64,000 nucleotides of DNA, taken from Mycolicibacterium aubagnense. GTDB taxonomy: Bacteria; Actinomycetota; Actinomycetes; Mycobacteriales; Mycobacteriaceae. Under the pieces are notes generated by a model. That model made no database searches. It was not told where the DNA came from and saw nothing but the letters and a program-made list of their open reading frames with translations. Where the stretch lies: contig NZ_AP022577.1 of NCBI RefSeq assembly GCF_010730955.1, forward strand, positions 1,116,001 through 1,180,000. The letters run 5' to 3'. Below, one piece after another: positions 20,001 to 28,365 of this stretch (position 1 is the stretch's first letter; each line of letters starts with the position of its first letter). The position numbers and the translations under genes were made by a program.

Positions 20001-20585
20001 TTCGGCGGTACGCAGCGAGGCGCAGAAGATCGGGAGCGGACGGCCGCCGGCCTGCTCGATGGCCCCACACAGCGCGTCGATGTACGCGGTGTTGCCGGCC
20101 AACTGCTGGGCCCGGTAGTAGAGCACCGCGACCGTCGGCCCCTGAGCACCCGACGAGCGCTGCAGCAGCCCCCAGCTCGGAGCCGATACGGGCTCCCCGA
20201 AGCCGAAGCCGGTCATCAGGACGGTGTCAGAAAGGAAAGAGTGCAGGTTGCGCAGATTCTCTGTGCCGCCCTGCGCCAGATAGATGTGCGCCTGGAGAGC
20301 GACGCCGGCGGGGACGGTCGAGTGACTCATCAGGTCGGCGTCGGGCGCCTGCTCCCCCGACAGCACCACCGTGGGGACCCCACTGGCGATGACGGCGTCG
20401 ATGTCGTCCTGCCAGGTCCGGTAGCCGCCCAGCACCCGCACCACCGCCAGGTCCGCGCCGGCCAGGAGGTCCGGCAGTTCCCCGTCGATCAACCGCGACG
20501 GGTTGGCCCATCGGTACTCGGCCCCGCTCGCGCGGGCGGTGATCAGATCGGTGTCGGACGTCGAGAGCAGCAGTACGGTCGGCAC
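17022..20585 (-). CDS. cobN: Cobaltochelatase subunit CobN
   Basis: Large subunit of the ATP-dependent aerobic cobaltochelatase that inserts cobalt into hydrogenobyrinate a,c-diamide, working with CobS/CobT-type or ChlI/ChlD-like AAA partners not found here. The 1187 aa match the usual length. The N-terminus VLLLSTSDTDL, the His-rich IHLGKHGNLEWLPGK (about 510-525), NPVAIYHDPDLPPSHHYLAAY and the late KGAFEMAATVDYLFGYDAT are hallmark blocks of CobN/ChlH. The start is GTG. A terminator-like hairpin and a 36-aa gene lie upstream; M. tuberculosis has the same PPOX-cobN order (Rv2061c-Rv2062c). Confidence 0.97.
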   Translation of the reverse strand: MPTVLLLSTSDTDLITARASGAEYRWANPSRLIDGELPDLLAGADLAVVRVLGGYRTWQDDIDAVIASGVPTVVLSGEQAPDADLMSHSTVPAGVALQAHIYLAQGGTENLRNLHSFLSDTVLMTGFGFGEPVSAPSWGLLQRSSGAQGPTVAVLYYRAQQLAGNTAYIDALCGAIEQAGGRPLPIFCASLRTAEPELIELLGTADALITTVLAAGGATPALASAGGDDDNWNVAHLAALDVPILQGLCLTSSRAQWDKNDDGLTPLDVASQVAVPEFDGRIITVPFSFKEIDSEGLISYVADPERCERVARLAVRHARLRYVEPADKRVALVFSAYPTKHARIGNAVGLDTPASAVALLRAMRDAGYRIGDVPGVDAGDGDALIHAMIERGGQDPDWLSTEALEANPVRVSAKDYRAWFATLPAALTDAVTEHWGEAPGELFVDRSQDPDGEIVIAAMVSDNIVLIVQPPRGFGENPVAIYHDPDLPPSHHYLAAYHWINTHFGADVMIHLGKHGNLEWLPGKTLGMSAACGTDAALGDLPLVYPFLVNDPGEGTQAKRRAHAVLVDHLIPPMARAETYGDIARLEQLLDEHSTISALDPGKLPAIRQQIWTLMRAAKMDHDLGLEDRPDEDVFDDMLLHVDGWLCEIKDVQIRDGLHILGQAPDGEAELDLVLAILRARQLFGGEQSVPGLREALGLAEDGSAAREAVDAAEDQARELVAKLQASGWDAAAVDGIIDNAEVAKVLRFAATEVVPRLRATDREIDQILHALGGGFIAAGPSGSPLRGLVNVLPTGRNFYSVDPKAVPSKLAWETGVAMADSLLERYRTDYGRWPESVGLSVWGTSAMRTAGDDIAEVLALLGVRPIWDDASRRVVGLEPIALAELGRPRIDVTVRISGFFRDAFPHVVTMLDDAVQLVAGLDESAEDNYVRAHSRVDIADHGDQRRATTRIFGSKPGTYGAGLLQLIDSRNWRDDADLAQVYTAWGGFAYGRGLDGAPATDDMNRAYRRISVAAKNTDTREHDIADSDDYFQYHGGMVATVRALTGKDPAAYIGDNTRPDAVRTRTLSEETTRVFRARVVNPRWMNAMRRHGYKGAFEMAATVDYLFGYDATAGVMADWMYEQLTQSYVLDPENRKFMSESNPWALHGMAERLLEAAGRGMWSAPESETLDALKQVLLETEGELEG

Positions 20586-20650
20586 TGACTATTCGTACAG
20601 CACCGACGTGGTCGCGCGGTCGCGCCCCTGGGGTGGGCGCAAATAGCGCA

Positions 20651-20682
20651 ACGGGGCGGGCTGCTCTCGCAACCCGCCCCGT
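20651..20682. terminator. Hairpin terminator downstream of the 36-aa gene
   Basis: A 10-bp GC-rich perfect stem (20651-20660 with 20673-20682) and a 12-base loop, without a T-run, lies 31 bases beyond the stop of the small gene and before cobN. Such T-less hairpins are common mycobacterial terminators; it would separate the small gene from cobN. Confidence 0.6.
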
Positions 20683-20713
20683 CGGCGGTCTTACTGACGT
20701 GAAGCTGCTGGGA

Positions 20714-20824
20714 TCAGCGCTCGTTCGCACTCCAGCGCGAGTACCAGGTCTTGCCCTGGTACGGCAGGCCGGCAGCCACGATGAGAGCGAAGACGCCACC
20801 AACGTACAAAGCGAAATCGGACAT
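20714..20824 (-). CDS. 36-aa single-pass membrane peptide
   Basis: A very short gene encoding 36 residues: MSDFALYVG, a hydrophobic segment of about 15 residues (GGVFALIVAAGLPY) and a polar tail ending KTWYSRWSANER. The Shine-Dalgarno sequence AAGGAGG sits at ideal distance before the ATG, far stronger than at most genes in this window, and a hairpin terminator follows, so it looks like an independently and strongly expressed unit. It lies between cobN and the divergent cobG. I do not recognise a family; a membrane-complex subunit or small regulator of a membrane protein is possible. Confidence 0.7.
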   Translation of the reverse strand: MSDFALYVGGVFALIVAAGLPYQGKTWYSRWSANER

Positions 20825-20829
20825 TGCGT

Positions 20830-20838
20830 CCCTCCTTA
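20830..20838 (-). promoter_or_regulatory. Strong ribosome binding site of the 36-aa gene
   Basis: TAAGGAGGG read on the minus strand, nearly fully complementary to the 16S anti-SD end, ends six bases before the ATG. It is the main reason for accepting this small gene and fixes its start. Confidence 0.8.
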
Positions 20839-20986
20839 GGTCATCCGAAAGCGGTGTAGCAAACGGACGTTCGCGTTCCACGGTACGGGCCAATGCGGCG
20901 AAAACAAGGGACTTGTAAGGCACGGAACAGCCTGGAAACGTCAGTGACCTATTTCACTATTTACCGGATAACGTAACGTAGACAAG

Positions 20987-22108
20987 GTGATTCGGACGCG
21001 TGACGACGACGCCTGCCCAGGCGCGCTCCAGGTGCACCAGGCAGCCGACGGCGGCCTGGCCCGCATCCGCCTGGCCGGTGGGATGATCACCGCTGGGCAA
21101 CTGGCGGCGTTGGCCCACGCCGCGACCGAATTCGGTTCACCGGCAATGGAACTGACGTCGCGCGGCAATATCCAGGTGCGCGGTATCCACGACGCCGAAG
21201 GGCTGGCCGCGGCGGTCGACACTGCGGGCCTGCTGCCCTCGCCGACCCACGAACGGGTCCGCAACATCGTGGCCTCGCCGCTGACGGGCCGCCACGGCGG
21301 GCGGGGCGACGTCCGTGACGTGGTCCGCGACCTCGATTCCGGGCTGCAAAACCGTCCTGACCTGGCCGAACTACCCGGACGGTTCTGGTTCGGGGCCGAC
21401 GACGGGCGGGGCGACATCTCAGGCCTGGCGCCCGATGTGAGCACCCACCTGGTATCCCCGGACACCGCCGCGGTACTGGTCGCGGGACGTGACACCGGGG
21501 TGCGGATTCCCGCCACGCGGGCCGCCGACACCCTGCTGGACCTCGCCCACACCTTCCTGGAAGTTCGTGAGAACCGCTGGCGGGCAAGCGAACTGGACAA
21601 TGTCGACGAGCTCCTGGCCGGCGCCGGGCTCCGCCCCACCGAATCGTCGGGCGCCACCTGGCCGCCCGTCGACGCCCCGCCGGTCGGCTGGATCACCCAG
21701 GACGACGGCCGGATCACGTTGGGCGCGGCTGTCCCCCTGGGTGTGCTGCAGGCCCGTACCGCGGAGTTTGTGGCGGCAATCACCGCTCCGGTCGTGGTCA
21801 CTCCATGGCGCTCGTTACTCATCTGTGACCTCGAAGAGGGCGTTGCCGACACCGCACTGCGCGTGCTGGCGCCGATGGGTCTGGTCTTCGACGAGCACTC
21901 CCCCTGGTTGTCGATCAGTGCCTGTACCGGCAGCCCGGGGTGCGCCAAGTCACTCGCCGACGTCCGGAGTGACGCCGCCGCGGCAGCGGAGTCCGGCGAG
22001 CCCGGCGGGCGGCGGCACTTCGTCGGCTGTGAGCGCGCGTGCGGTAGCCCGCCCATCGGAGAAGTGCTGGTGGCGACCAACTCGGGGTACCAACCGCGCC
22101 ACCCGTAG
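20987..22108 (+). CDS. cobG: Precorrin-3B synthase
   Basis: Oxygen-dependent iron-sulfur enzyme that converts precorrin-3A to precorrin-3B, the mark of the aerobic cobalamin route. The 373 aa have two nitrite/sulfite-reductase half-domains (FTTRG-like LTSRGNIQVRGI near 60) and 4Fe-4S ligands in SACTGSPGCAKS (about 304-315) and FVGCERACGSP (about 340-350). The start is GTG with no clear ribosome site; a -10-like TAACGT (20974-20979) lies eight bases before it, so a leaderless message is possible. It heads cobG-cobH-cobIJ. Confidence 0.95.
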   Translation: MIRTRDDDACPGALQVHQAADGGLARIRLAGGMITAGQLAALAHAATEFGSPAMELTSRGNIQVRGIHDAEGLAAAVDTAGLLPSPTHERVRNIVASPLTGRHGGRGDVRDVVRDLDSGLQNRPDLAELPGRFWFGADDGRGDISGLAPDVSTHLVSPDTAAVLVAGRDTGVRIPATRAADTLLDLAHTFLEVRENRWRASELDNVDELLAGAGLRPTESSGATWPPVDAPPVGWITQDDGRITLGAAVPLGVLQARTAEFVAAITAPVVVTPWRSLLICDLEEGVADTALRVLAPMGLVFDEHSPWLSISACTGSPGCAKSLADVRSDAAAAAESGEPGGRRHFVGCERACGSPPIGEVLVATNSGYQPRHP

Positions 22109-22117
22109 GGTTATCGC

Positions 22118-22753
22118 GTGCTCGACTACGTCCGCGACGCTGCGGAGATCTACCGGCAGTCGTTCGCGACAATCCGCGCCGAGGCGGATCTGGCGCGATT
22201 TCCCGACGACGTCTCACGCGTCGTCGTACGCCTGATCCACACCTGTGGCCAGGTCGATGTCACCGAGCACGTCGCCTATACCGACGACGTGGTGACCCGC
22301 ACGCACGCGGCACTGGCGGCGGGGGCTCCGATCCTGTGTGACTCGTCGATGGTCGCGGCCGGGATCACCCGCTCCCGTCTGCCCGGGAAAGGCGAGGCCA
22401 ACGAAGTGGTGTCACTGGTCGCCGATCCCCGGGCCCCAGAACTGGCCGCGAAACTCAGCAGCACGCGTTCGGCGGCGGCCGTCGATCTGTGGGCGGACCG
22501 GCTCGGCGGCGCCGTGCTGGCCATCGGCAATGCGCCGACCGCCCTGTTCCGGCTGCTGGAGCTGCTGGACGAGGGCGCTCCGGTGCCCGCGGCGGTGCTG
22601 GGCGGTCCGGTGGGCTTCGTCGGCTCGGCACAGTCGAAGGACGAACTGATCGCGCGGCCGCGCGGCATGGCATATCTGGTGGTGACGGGGCGGCGCGGCG
22701 GTAGTGCCATGGCCGCTGCCGCGGTGAACGCGATTGCGAGTGAACACGAATGA
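22118..22753 (+). CDS. cobH: Precorrin-8X methylmutase
   Basis: Moves the C-11 methyl group to C-12, turning precorrin-8X into hydrogenobyrinate. The 211 aa include the conserved [14 protein letters not shown] block with the catalytic His (about 43), [12 protein letters not shown] and [13 protein letters not shown], which are diagnostic for CobH/CbiC. The GTG start follows the cobG stop by nine bases, and its TGA overlaps the cobIJ ATG by four bases (ATGA), so the three genes form a tight operon. Confidence 0.96.
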   Translation: MLDYVRDAAEIYRQSFATIRAEADLARFPDDVSRVVVRLIHTCGQVDVTEHVAYTDDVVTRTHAALAAGAPILCDSSMVAAGITRSRLPGKGEANEVVSLVADPRAPELAAKLSSTRSAAAVDLWADRLGGAVLAIGNAPTALFRLLELLDEGAPVPAAVLGGPVGFVGSAQSKDELIARPRGMAYLVVTGRRGGSAMAAAAVNAIASEHE

Positions 22754-24216
22754 AGGGAACCTTGTACGGCGTCGGCCTCGGCCCCGGCGACCCGGAACTG
22801 GTGACGGTCAAGGCCGCGCGGTTGATCGGCGAGGCCGACGTGGTCGCGTACCACAGCGCACGGCACGGCCACAGCATCGCGCGGCGCATCGCCGAACCGT
22901 ATCTGCGGCCCGGCCAGATCGAGGAGCACCTCGTCTACCCGGTGACGACCGAGACCACGTCGCACCCGGGCGGGTACGACGGCGCGATCGAAGACTTCTA
23001 CGCCGAGGCCGCCGAGCGCATCGCCACCCACCTGGCGGCGGGCCGCAACGTCGCGCTGCTCGCCGAGGGTGATCCGCTCTTCTACAGCTCCTACATGCAC
23101 ATGCACACGCGGCTGACCGAGCGGTTCCACGCGGTGATCGTGCCGGGCGTGACATCGGTCAGCGCCGCATCGGCCGCGATCTCGACGCCGCTGGTGCAGG
23201 GCGAGCAGGTGCTCACCATCTTGCCCGGCACCCTGCCCGAGGGTGAACTGCAGCGCCGGCTGGCCGACACCGACGCGGCCGTGGTGATGAAACTGGGCCG
23301 GTCGTACCCGACTGTGCGGCAGGCACTTTCGTCGGCTGGGCGGCTCGACGAGGCGTTCTACGTGGAACGCGCGAGCACCGAGGCGCAGCGGGTCCTGCCG
23401 GCCGCCGACGTCGATGATGCGACGGTGCCGTACTTCTCGATCGCAATTCTCCCGGGTGGGCGACGCGACAAGGCGATGGTCGGCAGCGTGGTGGTGGTCG
23501 GGCTGGGTCCGGGTGACCCCGAGTGGACGACGGCCCAGACCCGTCGGGAACTGGCGGCGGCCACCGACCTGATCGGCTACGGGCCGTATCTGGACCGGGT
23601 GCCGACGCGTCCCGGCCAGCAGCGCCACCCCAGCGACAACACCGACGAGCGCGCCCGCGCCGAGCTGGCCTGCACACTGGCCCAGCAGGGCCGCACCGTC
23701 GCCGTGGTGTCCTCCGGCGACCCCGGGGTGTTCGCGATGGCGACCGCGGTGCTCGAAGAGGCCCAGCAGTGGCCGGGCGTCGACGTCCGGGTGATCCCGG
23801 CGATGACCGCAGCGCAGGCCGTGGCCAGCCGCGTCGGCGCGCCACTCGGGCACGACTACGCGGTGATCTCGCTGTCCGACCGGCTCAAGCCGTGGGACAT
23901 CATCGCCGAGCGGCTCACCGCCGCCGCCCGCGCCGACATGGTGCTGGCGATCTACAACCCGGCGTCGAAGACCCGGACCTGGCAGGTAGCCGCCATGCAG
24001 GACCTGCTGTTGGAGTACCGCGACCCCAACACACCCGTGGTCATCGGACGCGACGTGGCCGGGCCCGATGAGTCGGTGCGCGTGGTGCGCCTCGCCGACC
24101 TCAAGCCGGCCGAGATCGACATGCGCTGCCTGCTGATCATCGGGTCGTCGCAGACGGTGTGGCACACCACCGCCGATGGCGACCGAGTCTTCACCCCGCG
24201 GACGTACCCGGGCTGA
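22750..24216 (+). CDS. cobIJ: CobI-CobJ fusion: precorrin-2 C20- and precorrin-3B C17-methyltransferase
   Basis: Bifunctional 488-aa protein. Residues 1 to about 240 are Cob[18 protein letters not shown], then [14 protein letters not shown] and MKLGRSYP. From about 245 is Cob[58 protein letters not shown] and [10 protein letters not shown]. Both are SAM-dependent tetrapyrrole methyltransferases with the GxGPGDP loop. The fusion is the mycobacterial form (Rv2066). It starts inside the cobH stop. cobK follows convergently after 33 bases. Confidence 0.96.
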   Translation: MKGTLYGVGLGPGDPELVTVKAARLIGEADVVAYHSARHGHSIARRIAEPYLRPGQIEEHLVYPVTTETTSHPGGYDGAIEDFYAEAAERIATHLAAGRNVALLAEGDPLFYSSYMHMHTRLTERFHAVIVPGVTSVSAASAAISTPLVQGEQVLTILPGTLPEGELQRRLADTDAAVVMKLGRSYPTVRQALSSAGRLDEAFYVERASTEAQRVLPAADVDDATVPYFSIAILPGGRRDKAMVGSVVVVGLGPGDPEWTTAQTRRELAAATDLIGYGPYLDRVPTRPGQQRHPSDNTDERARAELACTLAQQGRTVAVVSSGDPGVFAMATAVLEEAQQWPGVDVRVIPAMTAAQAVASRVGAPLGHDYAVISLSDRLKPWDIIAERLTAAARADMVLAIYNPASKTRTWQVAAMQDLLLEYRDPNTPVVIGRDVAGPDESVRVVRLADLKPAEIDMRCLLIIGSSQTVWHTTADGDRVFTPRTYPG

Positions 24217-24249
24217 CCGGTCGTCGACGCGTTACCGCGATGGATCTGA

Positions 24250-24999
24250 TCAGCGCTGCCTGACCCACGTTTCCGCTTCAGAGACCGTACCGACCGTCGT
24301 CACACCGTCGGGCAGGGCCGGGCGATCCACCATGATCACCGGGATGTTCAGCGCCGCAGCAGCATCCAATTTGGCGCGGGTCATGCTGCCGCCACTGTTC
24401 TTGGTGACCAGCGCATCGATGTGATGCTCGCGCAGCAGGGCGAGCTCGTTGTCGTAGTCGTACGGGCCGCGCGAGAGCAGGATTTCGTGGTTCGGTGGCA
24501 GCATGTCGGCGTCCGGCGGCGTGACCGCCCGGATCAGGAACCAGGCGTCCGATGAGCGGAACGCCGCGGTGCCCGAACGGCCGGTGGTGAGGAAGACCCG
24601 TTGGTAGCCACGGTCTTTGACGGTCTGCGCGGCCTGCCAGTCGTCGGCGACGACCATGGCGTCGCCGGGTGTCCAGGCGGGCCGGGCCAGGACCAGGTGC
24701 GGCAGATGCAAGCCGGCGCAGGCCCGAGCGGCGTTGGCCGTGATGGTGGCGGCGAACGGATGCGTGGCGTCGACGACCGCGGTGATCTCGTTGTCCTGCA
24801 GATAGGCGCGCAGGCCGTCGACGCCACCGAAGCCACCGATCCGGACGGGTCCGACCGGCAGCGCGGGGTCCGGGACGCGGCCGGCGAGGGAGCTGATCAG
24901 CTCGACATCGGGGTGCAGCAGCTTGGCCAGTGCCCGTGCCTCGGAGGTCCCACCCAGCAGGAGGAGTTTCGTCGGCGAGCGATCCCCCGGCTGTGTCAT
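24250..24999 (-). CDS. cobK: Precorrin-6A reductase
   Basis: NADPH-dependent reductase converting precorrin-6A to precorrin-6B. The 249 aa begin with the nucleotide-binding LLLGGTSEARALAKLL (11-26) and hold VVDATHPFAATITANA (about 78-93), ILLSRGPYDYDNE and the conserved ALVTKNSGGSMTRAKLDAA (about 200-218) of the CobK/CbiJ family. ATG at 24999 overlaps the cobM stop (ATGA); a longer frame to 25146 is only cobM antisense overlap. It is the last gene of SDR-cobL-cobM-cobK, convergent with cobIJ. Confidence 0.96.
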   Translation of the reverse strand: MTQPGDRSPTKLLLLGGTSEARALAKLLHPDVELISSLAGRVPDPALPVGPVRIGGFGGVDGLRAYLQDNEITAVVDATHPFAATITANAARACAGLHLPHLVLARPAWTPGDAMVVADDWQAAQTVKDRGYQRVFLTTGRSGTAAFRSSDAWFLIRAVTPPDADMLPPNHEILLSRGPYDYDNELALLREHHIDALVTKNSGGSMTRAKLDAAAALNIPVIMVDRPALPDGVTTVGTVSEAETWVRQR

Positions 25000-25754
25000 C
25001 AATGCCGCGTCCCGCGGCGGCGGCCGCTGGAGTACAGGTAACTGTCGGCAAAACCCTGGGCGCCCAACACGTCTCCGACGAAGATGACCGCGGTCTTGGT
25101 GATGCCGGCGGCTTTCGTTCGCTCGGCCAGCTCGGCCAGGGTGCACCTGAGGACCTGTTCGGTCGGCCAGCTGACGAAAGCCACCACCGCGCAGGGGGTT
25201 TCCGGGCGGTATCCACCCTCGATCAGCTGCGGGACGATGTTGTCGATCTGCGCGGCCGCCAGATGCAGCACCAGCGTGGCGCCCGGTTTGGACAGCGTGA
25301 CGAGGTCTTCACCGGCGGGCATCGCGGTCGACAGCGTGGCGACCCGCGACAAGGTGATGGTCTGGGCGACACCGGGCACCGTCAGCTCGCGGCCGAGCGC
25401 GGCGGCGGCGGCCGCGAAAGCCGGCACGCCGGGGACGATTTCGTAGTCGATACCGAGCTCGTCGAGCCGACGGCATTGTTCTGCCACCGCGCTGTAGATC
25501 GAGGGGTCACCGGAATGCAGACGTGCCACGTCGAGTCCGGCTTCGTGCGCCGCGGCGAGCTCGCCGATGATCTGCTCCAGGTTGAGCGGACCGGTGTCCA
25601 CCACCCGCGCGCCCGGCGGGCACTCCGCCAGCAGGTCGTCGGGCATGATCGAGCCGGCGTAGAGGCAGACCCGGCAGGACTGCAGCAGTCGCTGTCCCCG
25701 CACGGTGATCAGGTCTGCGGCGCCGGGTCCCGCGCCGATGAAGTACACCGTCAT
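24999..25754 (-). CDS. cobM: Precorrin-4 C11-methyltransferase
   Basis: SAM-dependent methyltransferase of the aerobic corrin route. The 251 aa have VYFIGAGPGAADLITVRG (3-20), the SAM-site LHSGDPSIYSAVAEQ and a PGVPAFAAAAAALGREL block, with the C-terminal FVGDVLGAQGF. ATG at 25754 overlaps the cobL stop by four bases; the open frame beyond it is not coding. Both overlaps (ATGA at each end) show a compact operon with cobL and cobK. Confidence 0.96.
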   Translation of the reverse strand: MTVYFIGAGPGAADLITVRGQRLLQSCRVCLYAGSIMPDDLLAECPPGARVVDTGPLNLEQIIGELAAAHEAGLDVARLHSGDPSIYSAVAEQCRRLDELGIDYEIVPGVPAFAAAAAALGRELTVPGVAQTITLSRVATLSTAMPAGEDLVTLSKPGATLVLHLAAAQIDNIVPQLIEGGYRPETPCAVVAFVSWPTEQVLRCTLAELAERTKAAGITKTAVIFVGDVLGAQGFADSYLYSSGRRRGTRH

Positions 25755-26938
25755 TTCTTGACCACCGTCCACTGGGTTATCGGCAACGCCGGGCGCCAAC
25801 CGGTGAAGCGCCCGATCGGCTCGCCGTGATAGTGCTGGAAGCGCCGCAGGTCGCCGCCGAGCCGTGAATAGAGCTGCACCACATATGCTTCCGACTCGGC
25901 GGTGACCGCGTTGGCGACCAACCGGCCGCCGGGTTCCAGCGCGTCGAAGCAGGCCTCGAACAGGCCCGGCTGGGTGAGGCCGCCGCCGATGAAGACGGTG
26001 TCCGGTGCGGCCACATCGGCGAAGCTGTCGGGTGCGGCACCACGGACGTCGACGCGCACACCGAACATGGTGGCATTGTTGGCGATTCGCTCGCGGCGCA
26101 CCTCGTCACGTTCGAAAGCGACCGCTCGGCCACCGGATGCCCGGCACCATTCGATCGCGATGCTCCCCGACCCGGATCCGACGTCCCACAAGATGTGACC
26201 GGGACGCGGCTCCAGCGCCGTCAGTGCCAGCGCCCGGATGGTCTGCTTGGTGATCTGTCCGTCATGGCCGAACGCCGCGTCCGGTAGCACCGCTGCGACG
26301 CGCCGTTCGGGAAGGTAGTGCACGGCAATGACATTCAGCGCGTCGACAGCCGGGGCGTCGGTGGCCCACTCCGCGGCAGCCATGGTGGTGATCCGTTCGG
26401 CGGGGCCGCCGAGCTGCTCGAGCACGGTGAATCGCGATTCGCCACAACCGGTCTCGTCCAGCAGCCGGGCCAGCACCCGCGGCGTGTCGGAGCCTTTGGA
26501 CAACACCACCGCGCGTCCACCGTGCCGGATGGCGGTGTGCGGAGCCGCGGTGACCAGGCTGATCACCTCGGTGTCCTGCACGCTCCACCCCAGCCGCGCG
26601 CAGGCCAGGGTCACCGACGACACGTGTGGCAGCACCGTCACCCGATCGCGACCGAACAGCCGGATCAACGTGGCGCCGATACCGTGCAGCATCGGGTCGC
26701 CGGAGGCCACCACGTGCACGTCGGCCAGACCGTCGAACAAGGTCGGCAGGGCCGGGACCATCGGCGACGGCCAGGCCCGGCGCTCGGCGGTGATCTCGCC
26801 GCCGAGCAGATCGAGTTGCCGTGGACCACCGTAAATGACTGTAGCGCTGAGCAATTCGCGGCGTGACGCCTGCGAGAGGCCGGCCATCCCGTCGGCTCCG
26901 ATACCGACGACGGTGATTTTCCCTTCGGTCCCGGTCAT
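25751..26938 (-). CDS. cobL: Precorrin-6Y C5,15-methyltransferase (decarboxylating)
   Basis: Two-domain enzyme that methylates C-5 and C-15 of precorrin-6B and decarboxylates the C-12 acetate. The 395 aa comprise a CbiE-like domain (about 1-200; VVGIGADGMAGL, VASGDPMLHGIGATL) and a CbiT-like Rossmann methyltransferase (about 205-395; LWDVGSGSGSIAIEWCR, DTVFIGGGLTQPGLFE). ATG at 26938 is preferred over a TTG at 26962 because the latter lies inside the intercistronic linker. The SDR gene lies 28 bases upstream. Confidence 0.95.
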   Translation of the reverse strand: MTGTEGKITVVGIGADGMAGLSQASRRELLSATVIYGGPRQLDLLGGEITAERRAWPSPMVPALPTLFDGLADVHVVASGDPMLHGIGATLIRLFGRDRVTVLPHVSSVTLACARLGWSVQDTEVISLVTAAPHTAIRHGGRAVVLSKGSDTPRVLARLLDETGCGESRFTVLEQLGGPAERITTMAAAEWATDAPAVDALNVIAVHYLPERRVAAVLPDAAFGHDGQITKQTIRALALTALEPRPGHILWDVGSGSGSIAIEWCRASGGRAVAFERDEVRRERIANNATMFGVRVDVRGAAPDSFADVAAPDTVFIGGGLTQPGLFEACFDALEPGGRLVANAVTAESEAYVVQLYSRLGGDLRRFQHYHGEPIGRFTGWRPALPITQWTVVKK

Positions 26939-26946
26939 CTGCGTCC

Positions 26947-26975
26947 TCTGCTCTTCACGCAAGCGCTCATCGCGG
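26947..26975 (-). repeat. 29-nt intercistronic linker, copy A
   Basis: Read on the minus strand this carries the last bases and TGA of the SDR gene and most of the gap to cobL. It is identical at 28 of 29 positions to 45110-45138, which spans the stop of the GH57 gene and the gap to the next gene. In both copies the TGA occupies the same place in the element. Confidence 0.75.
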
Positions 26976-27725
26976 CATCTTTCGCCAGATCGCCTTCGGC
27001 ACGAACCGCGTCGCGAAGATCAACGGCCGAATCCCCCACGGCACCCACACCGCGCCCTTCCCACGCGCCAGCGCCCGGGCCGTGGCTTCGGCGACCTGCG
27101 CCGGCGTGCTCGACATCGGCGCCGGGTCCATGCCCTCGGTCATGCGGCCGATCACGAAGCCGGGCCGCACGATCAGCAGCTGGATACCGGTGCCGTGCAG
27201 CGCGTCGGCCAACCCGCAGGCGAAGCCGTCCAGGCCGGCTTTCGCCGAACCGTAGACATAGTTGGCCCGGCGGACCCGCGCCCCGGCGATGGACGAGAAC
27301 ACCACGAGCCGTCCCCGGCCGGCGGCCCGCATGTGCTGCGTCAGCAGAGTCAACAAGTTCACCTGGGCCACGTAGTCGGTGTGCACGACGGCCACCGCAT
27401 GCGCGGCGTCGTCCTCGGCCCGGGCCTGGTCCCCGAGGACGCCGAAGGCCAGCACCGCGGTGCTGATCGGGCCGTGCTCGGCTTCGATCGCGTTGACCAA
27501 CACGGCGTGCGAGGGCAGGTCGTCGGCATCGAACTCGCAGGTCCGGACGCCGGCGGCGCCCGCCGCGCGGACCGCTTGCGCCTCGGCGGTCAGCTGGTCG
27601 GCCCGGCGTGCCGCGAGCACCACCGTGTTGCCCGGCGCCAGCCGGATGGCCAGTTCCAGGCCGATCTCACTGCGGCCGCCGAAGACGACGACCACCTCGC
27701 CGCCGGTATCCGCCGTGTCGTTCAC
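26967..27725 (-). CDS. Short-chain dehydrogenase/reductase
   Basis: 252-aa SDR like M. tuberculosis Rv2073c. It has the cofactor loop [14 protein letters not shown] (about 11-24), [10 protein letters not shown], a catalytic [13 protein letters not shown] (YxxxK about 155-159) preceded by SSIAGARV, and the family PGFV block. The loop reads GGRSEIG rather than the classic GASxGIG, typical of decaprenylphosphoryl-ribose-reductase-like SDRs; that is a hint, not an assignment. GTG at 27725 is chosen because further extension overlaps the divergent gene at 27761. It heads the cobL-cobM-cobK run. Confidence 0.87.
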   Translation of the reverse strand: MNDTADTGGEVVVVFGGRSEIGLELAIRLAPGNTVVLAARRADQLTAEAQAVRAAGAAGVRTCEFDADDLPSHAVLVNAIEAEHGPISTAVLAFGVLGDQARAEDDAAHAVAVVHTDYVAQVNLLTLLTQHMRAAGRGRLVVFSSIAGARVRRANYVYGSAKAGLDGFACGLADALHGTGIQLLIVRPGFVIGRMTEGMDPAPMSSTPAQVAEATARALARGKGAVWVPWGIRPLIFATRFVPKAIWRKMPR

Positions 27726-27760
27726 GGCTGCGATTATCACCTGCGCTACTTTTGATCGTG

Positions 27761-28174
27761 ATGGCGAAGGCAACGACACGGCTCACCAGTGACGCGCTGG
27801 CATTCCTCACCGAGCGTCATCTGGCGATGCTGACCACCCTGCGGTCGGACAATTCCCCGCACGTCGTGGCGGTCGGTTTCACCTTCGACCCGAAGACGCA
27901 CATCGCGCGCGTCATCACCACCGGCGGTTCTCAGAAGGCCCTCAACGCGGCCCAGCGTGGTGTTGCCGTGCTGAGCCAGGTCGACGGCGCCCGGTGGTTG
28001 TCGCTCGAAGGCAAGTCGACGGTGAGCCATGACGCCGACGACGTTCGCGACGCCGAGCTGCGCTACGCCCAGCGCTACCGCACGCCGCGGGTGAATCCCC
28101 GCCGCGTGGTGATCGAGGTCCGGGTGGAACGCGTGCTCGGGTCGAGCGAGCTCCTGGACCGCGGCGAAGCCTGA
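27761..28174 (+). CDS. F420H2-dependent biliverdin reductase-like PPOX protein
   Basis: 137-aa split-barrel protein matching M. tuberculosis Rv2074 in length and position next to the Rv2073c-type SDR. Rv2074 was shown to reduce biliverdin with F420H2. Visible blocks are [20 protein letters not shown] (10-29), [27 protein letters not shown] and [27 protein letters not shown] 27761 fits the known length; a GTG sits three bases earlier. It is divergent from the SDR with 35 bases between them, so the promoters must overlap. Confidence 0.9.
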   Translation: MAKATTRLTSDALAFLTERHLAMLTTLRSDNSPHVVAVGFTFDPKTHIARVITTGGSQKALNAAQRGVAVLSQVDGARWLSLEGKSTVSHDADDVRDAELRYAQRYRTPRVNPRRVVIEVRVERVLGSSELLDRGEA

Positions 28175-28365
28175 TCGCCGCTCGTGATCTCGCGGCGACC
28201 ATGTCGTCAATCTCGCGCGCAGGTGCGGCGACGTGCCGTGGCGGCCTGTCCGACAGGGACGTTGCGCTTCGCGGACAAGGTGTAACGCGCCCTCGCGACG
28301 CGGCCTGAGAAGGCAACCAACCGGCATGCCGCACGTCACCCCGGCATGGTTCGATCTAAGACGCC

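Noticed and set aside
20825..20986. Cobalamin riboswitch before cobG or the 36-aa gene
   Set aside because: No B12-box-like sequence or long leader was found; cobG has a promoter-like element directly at its start.
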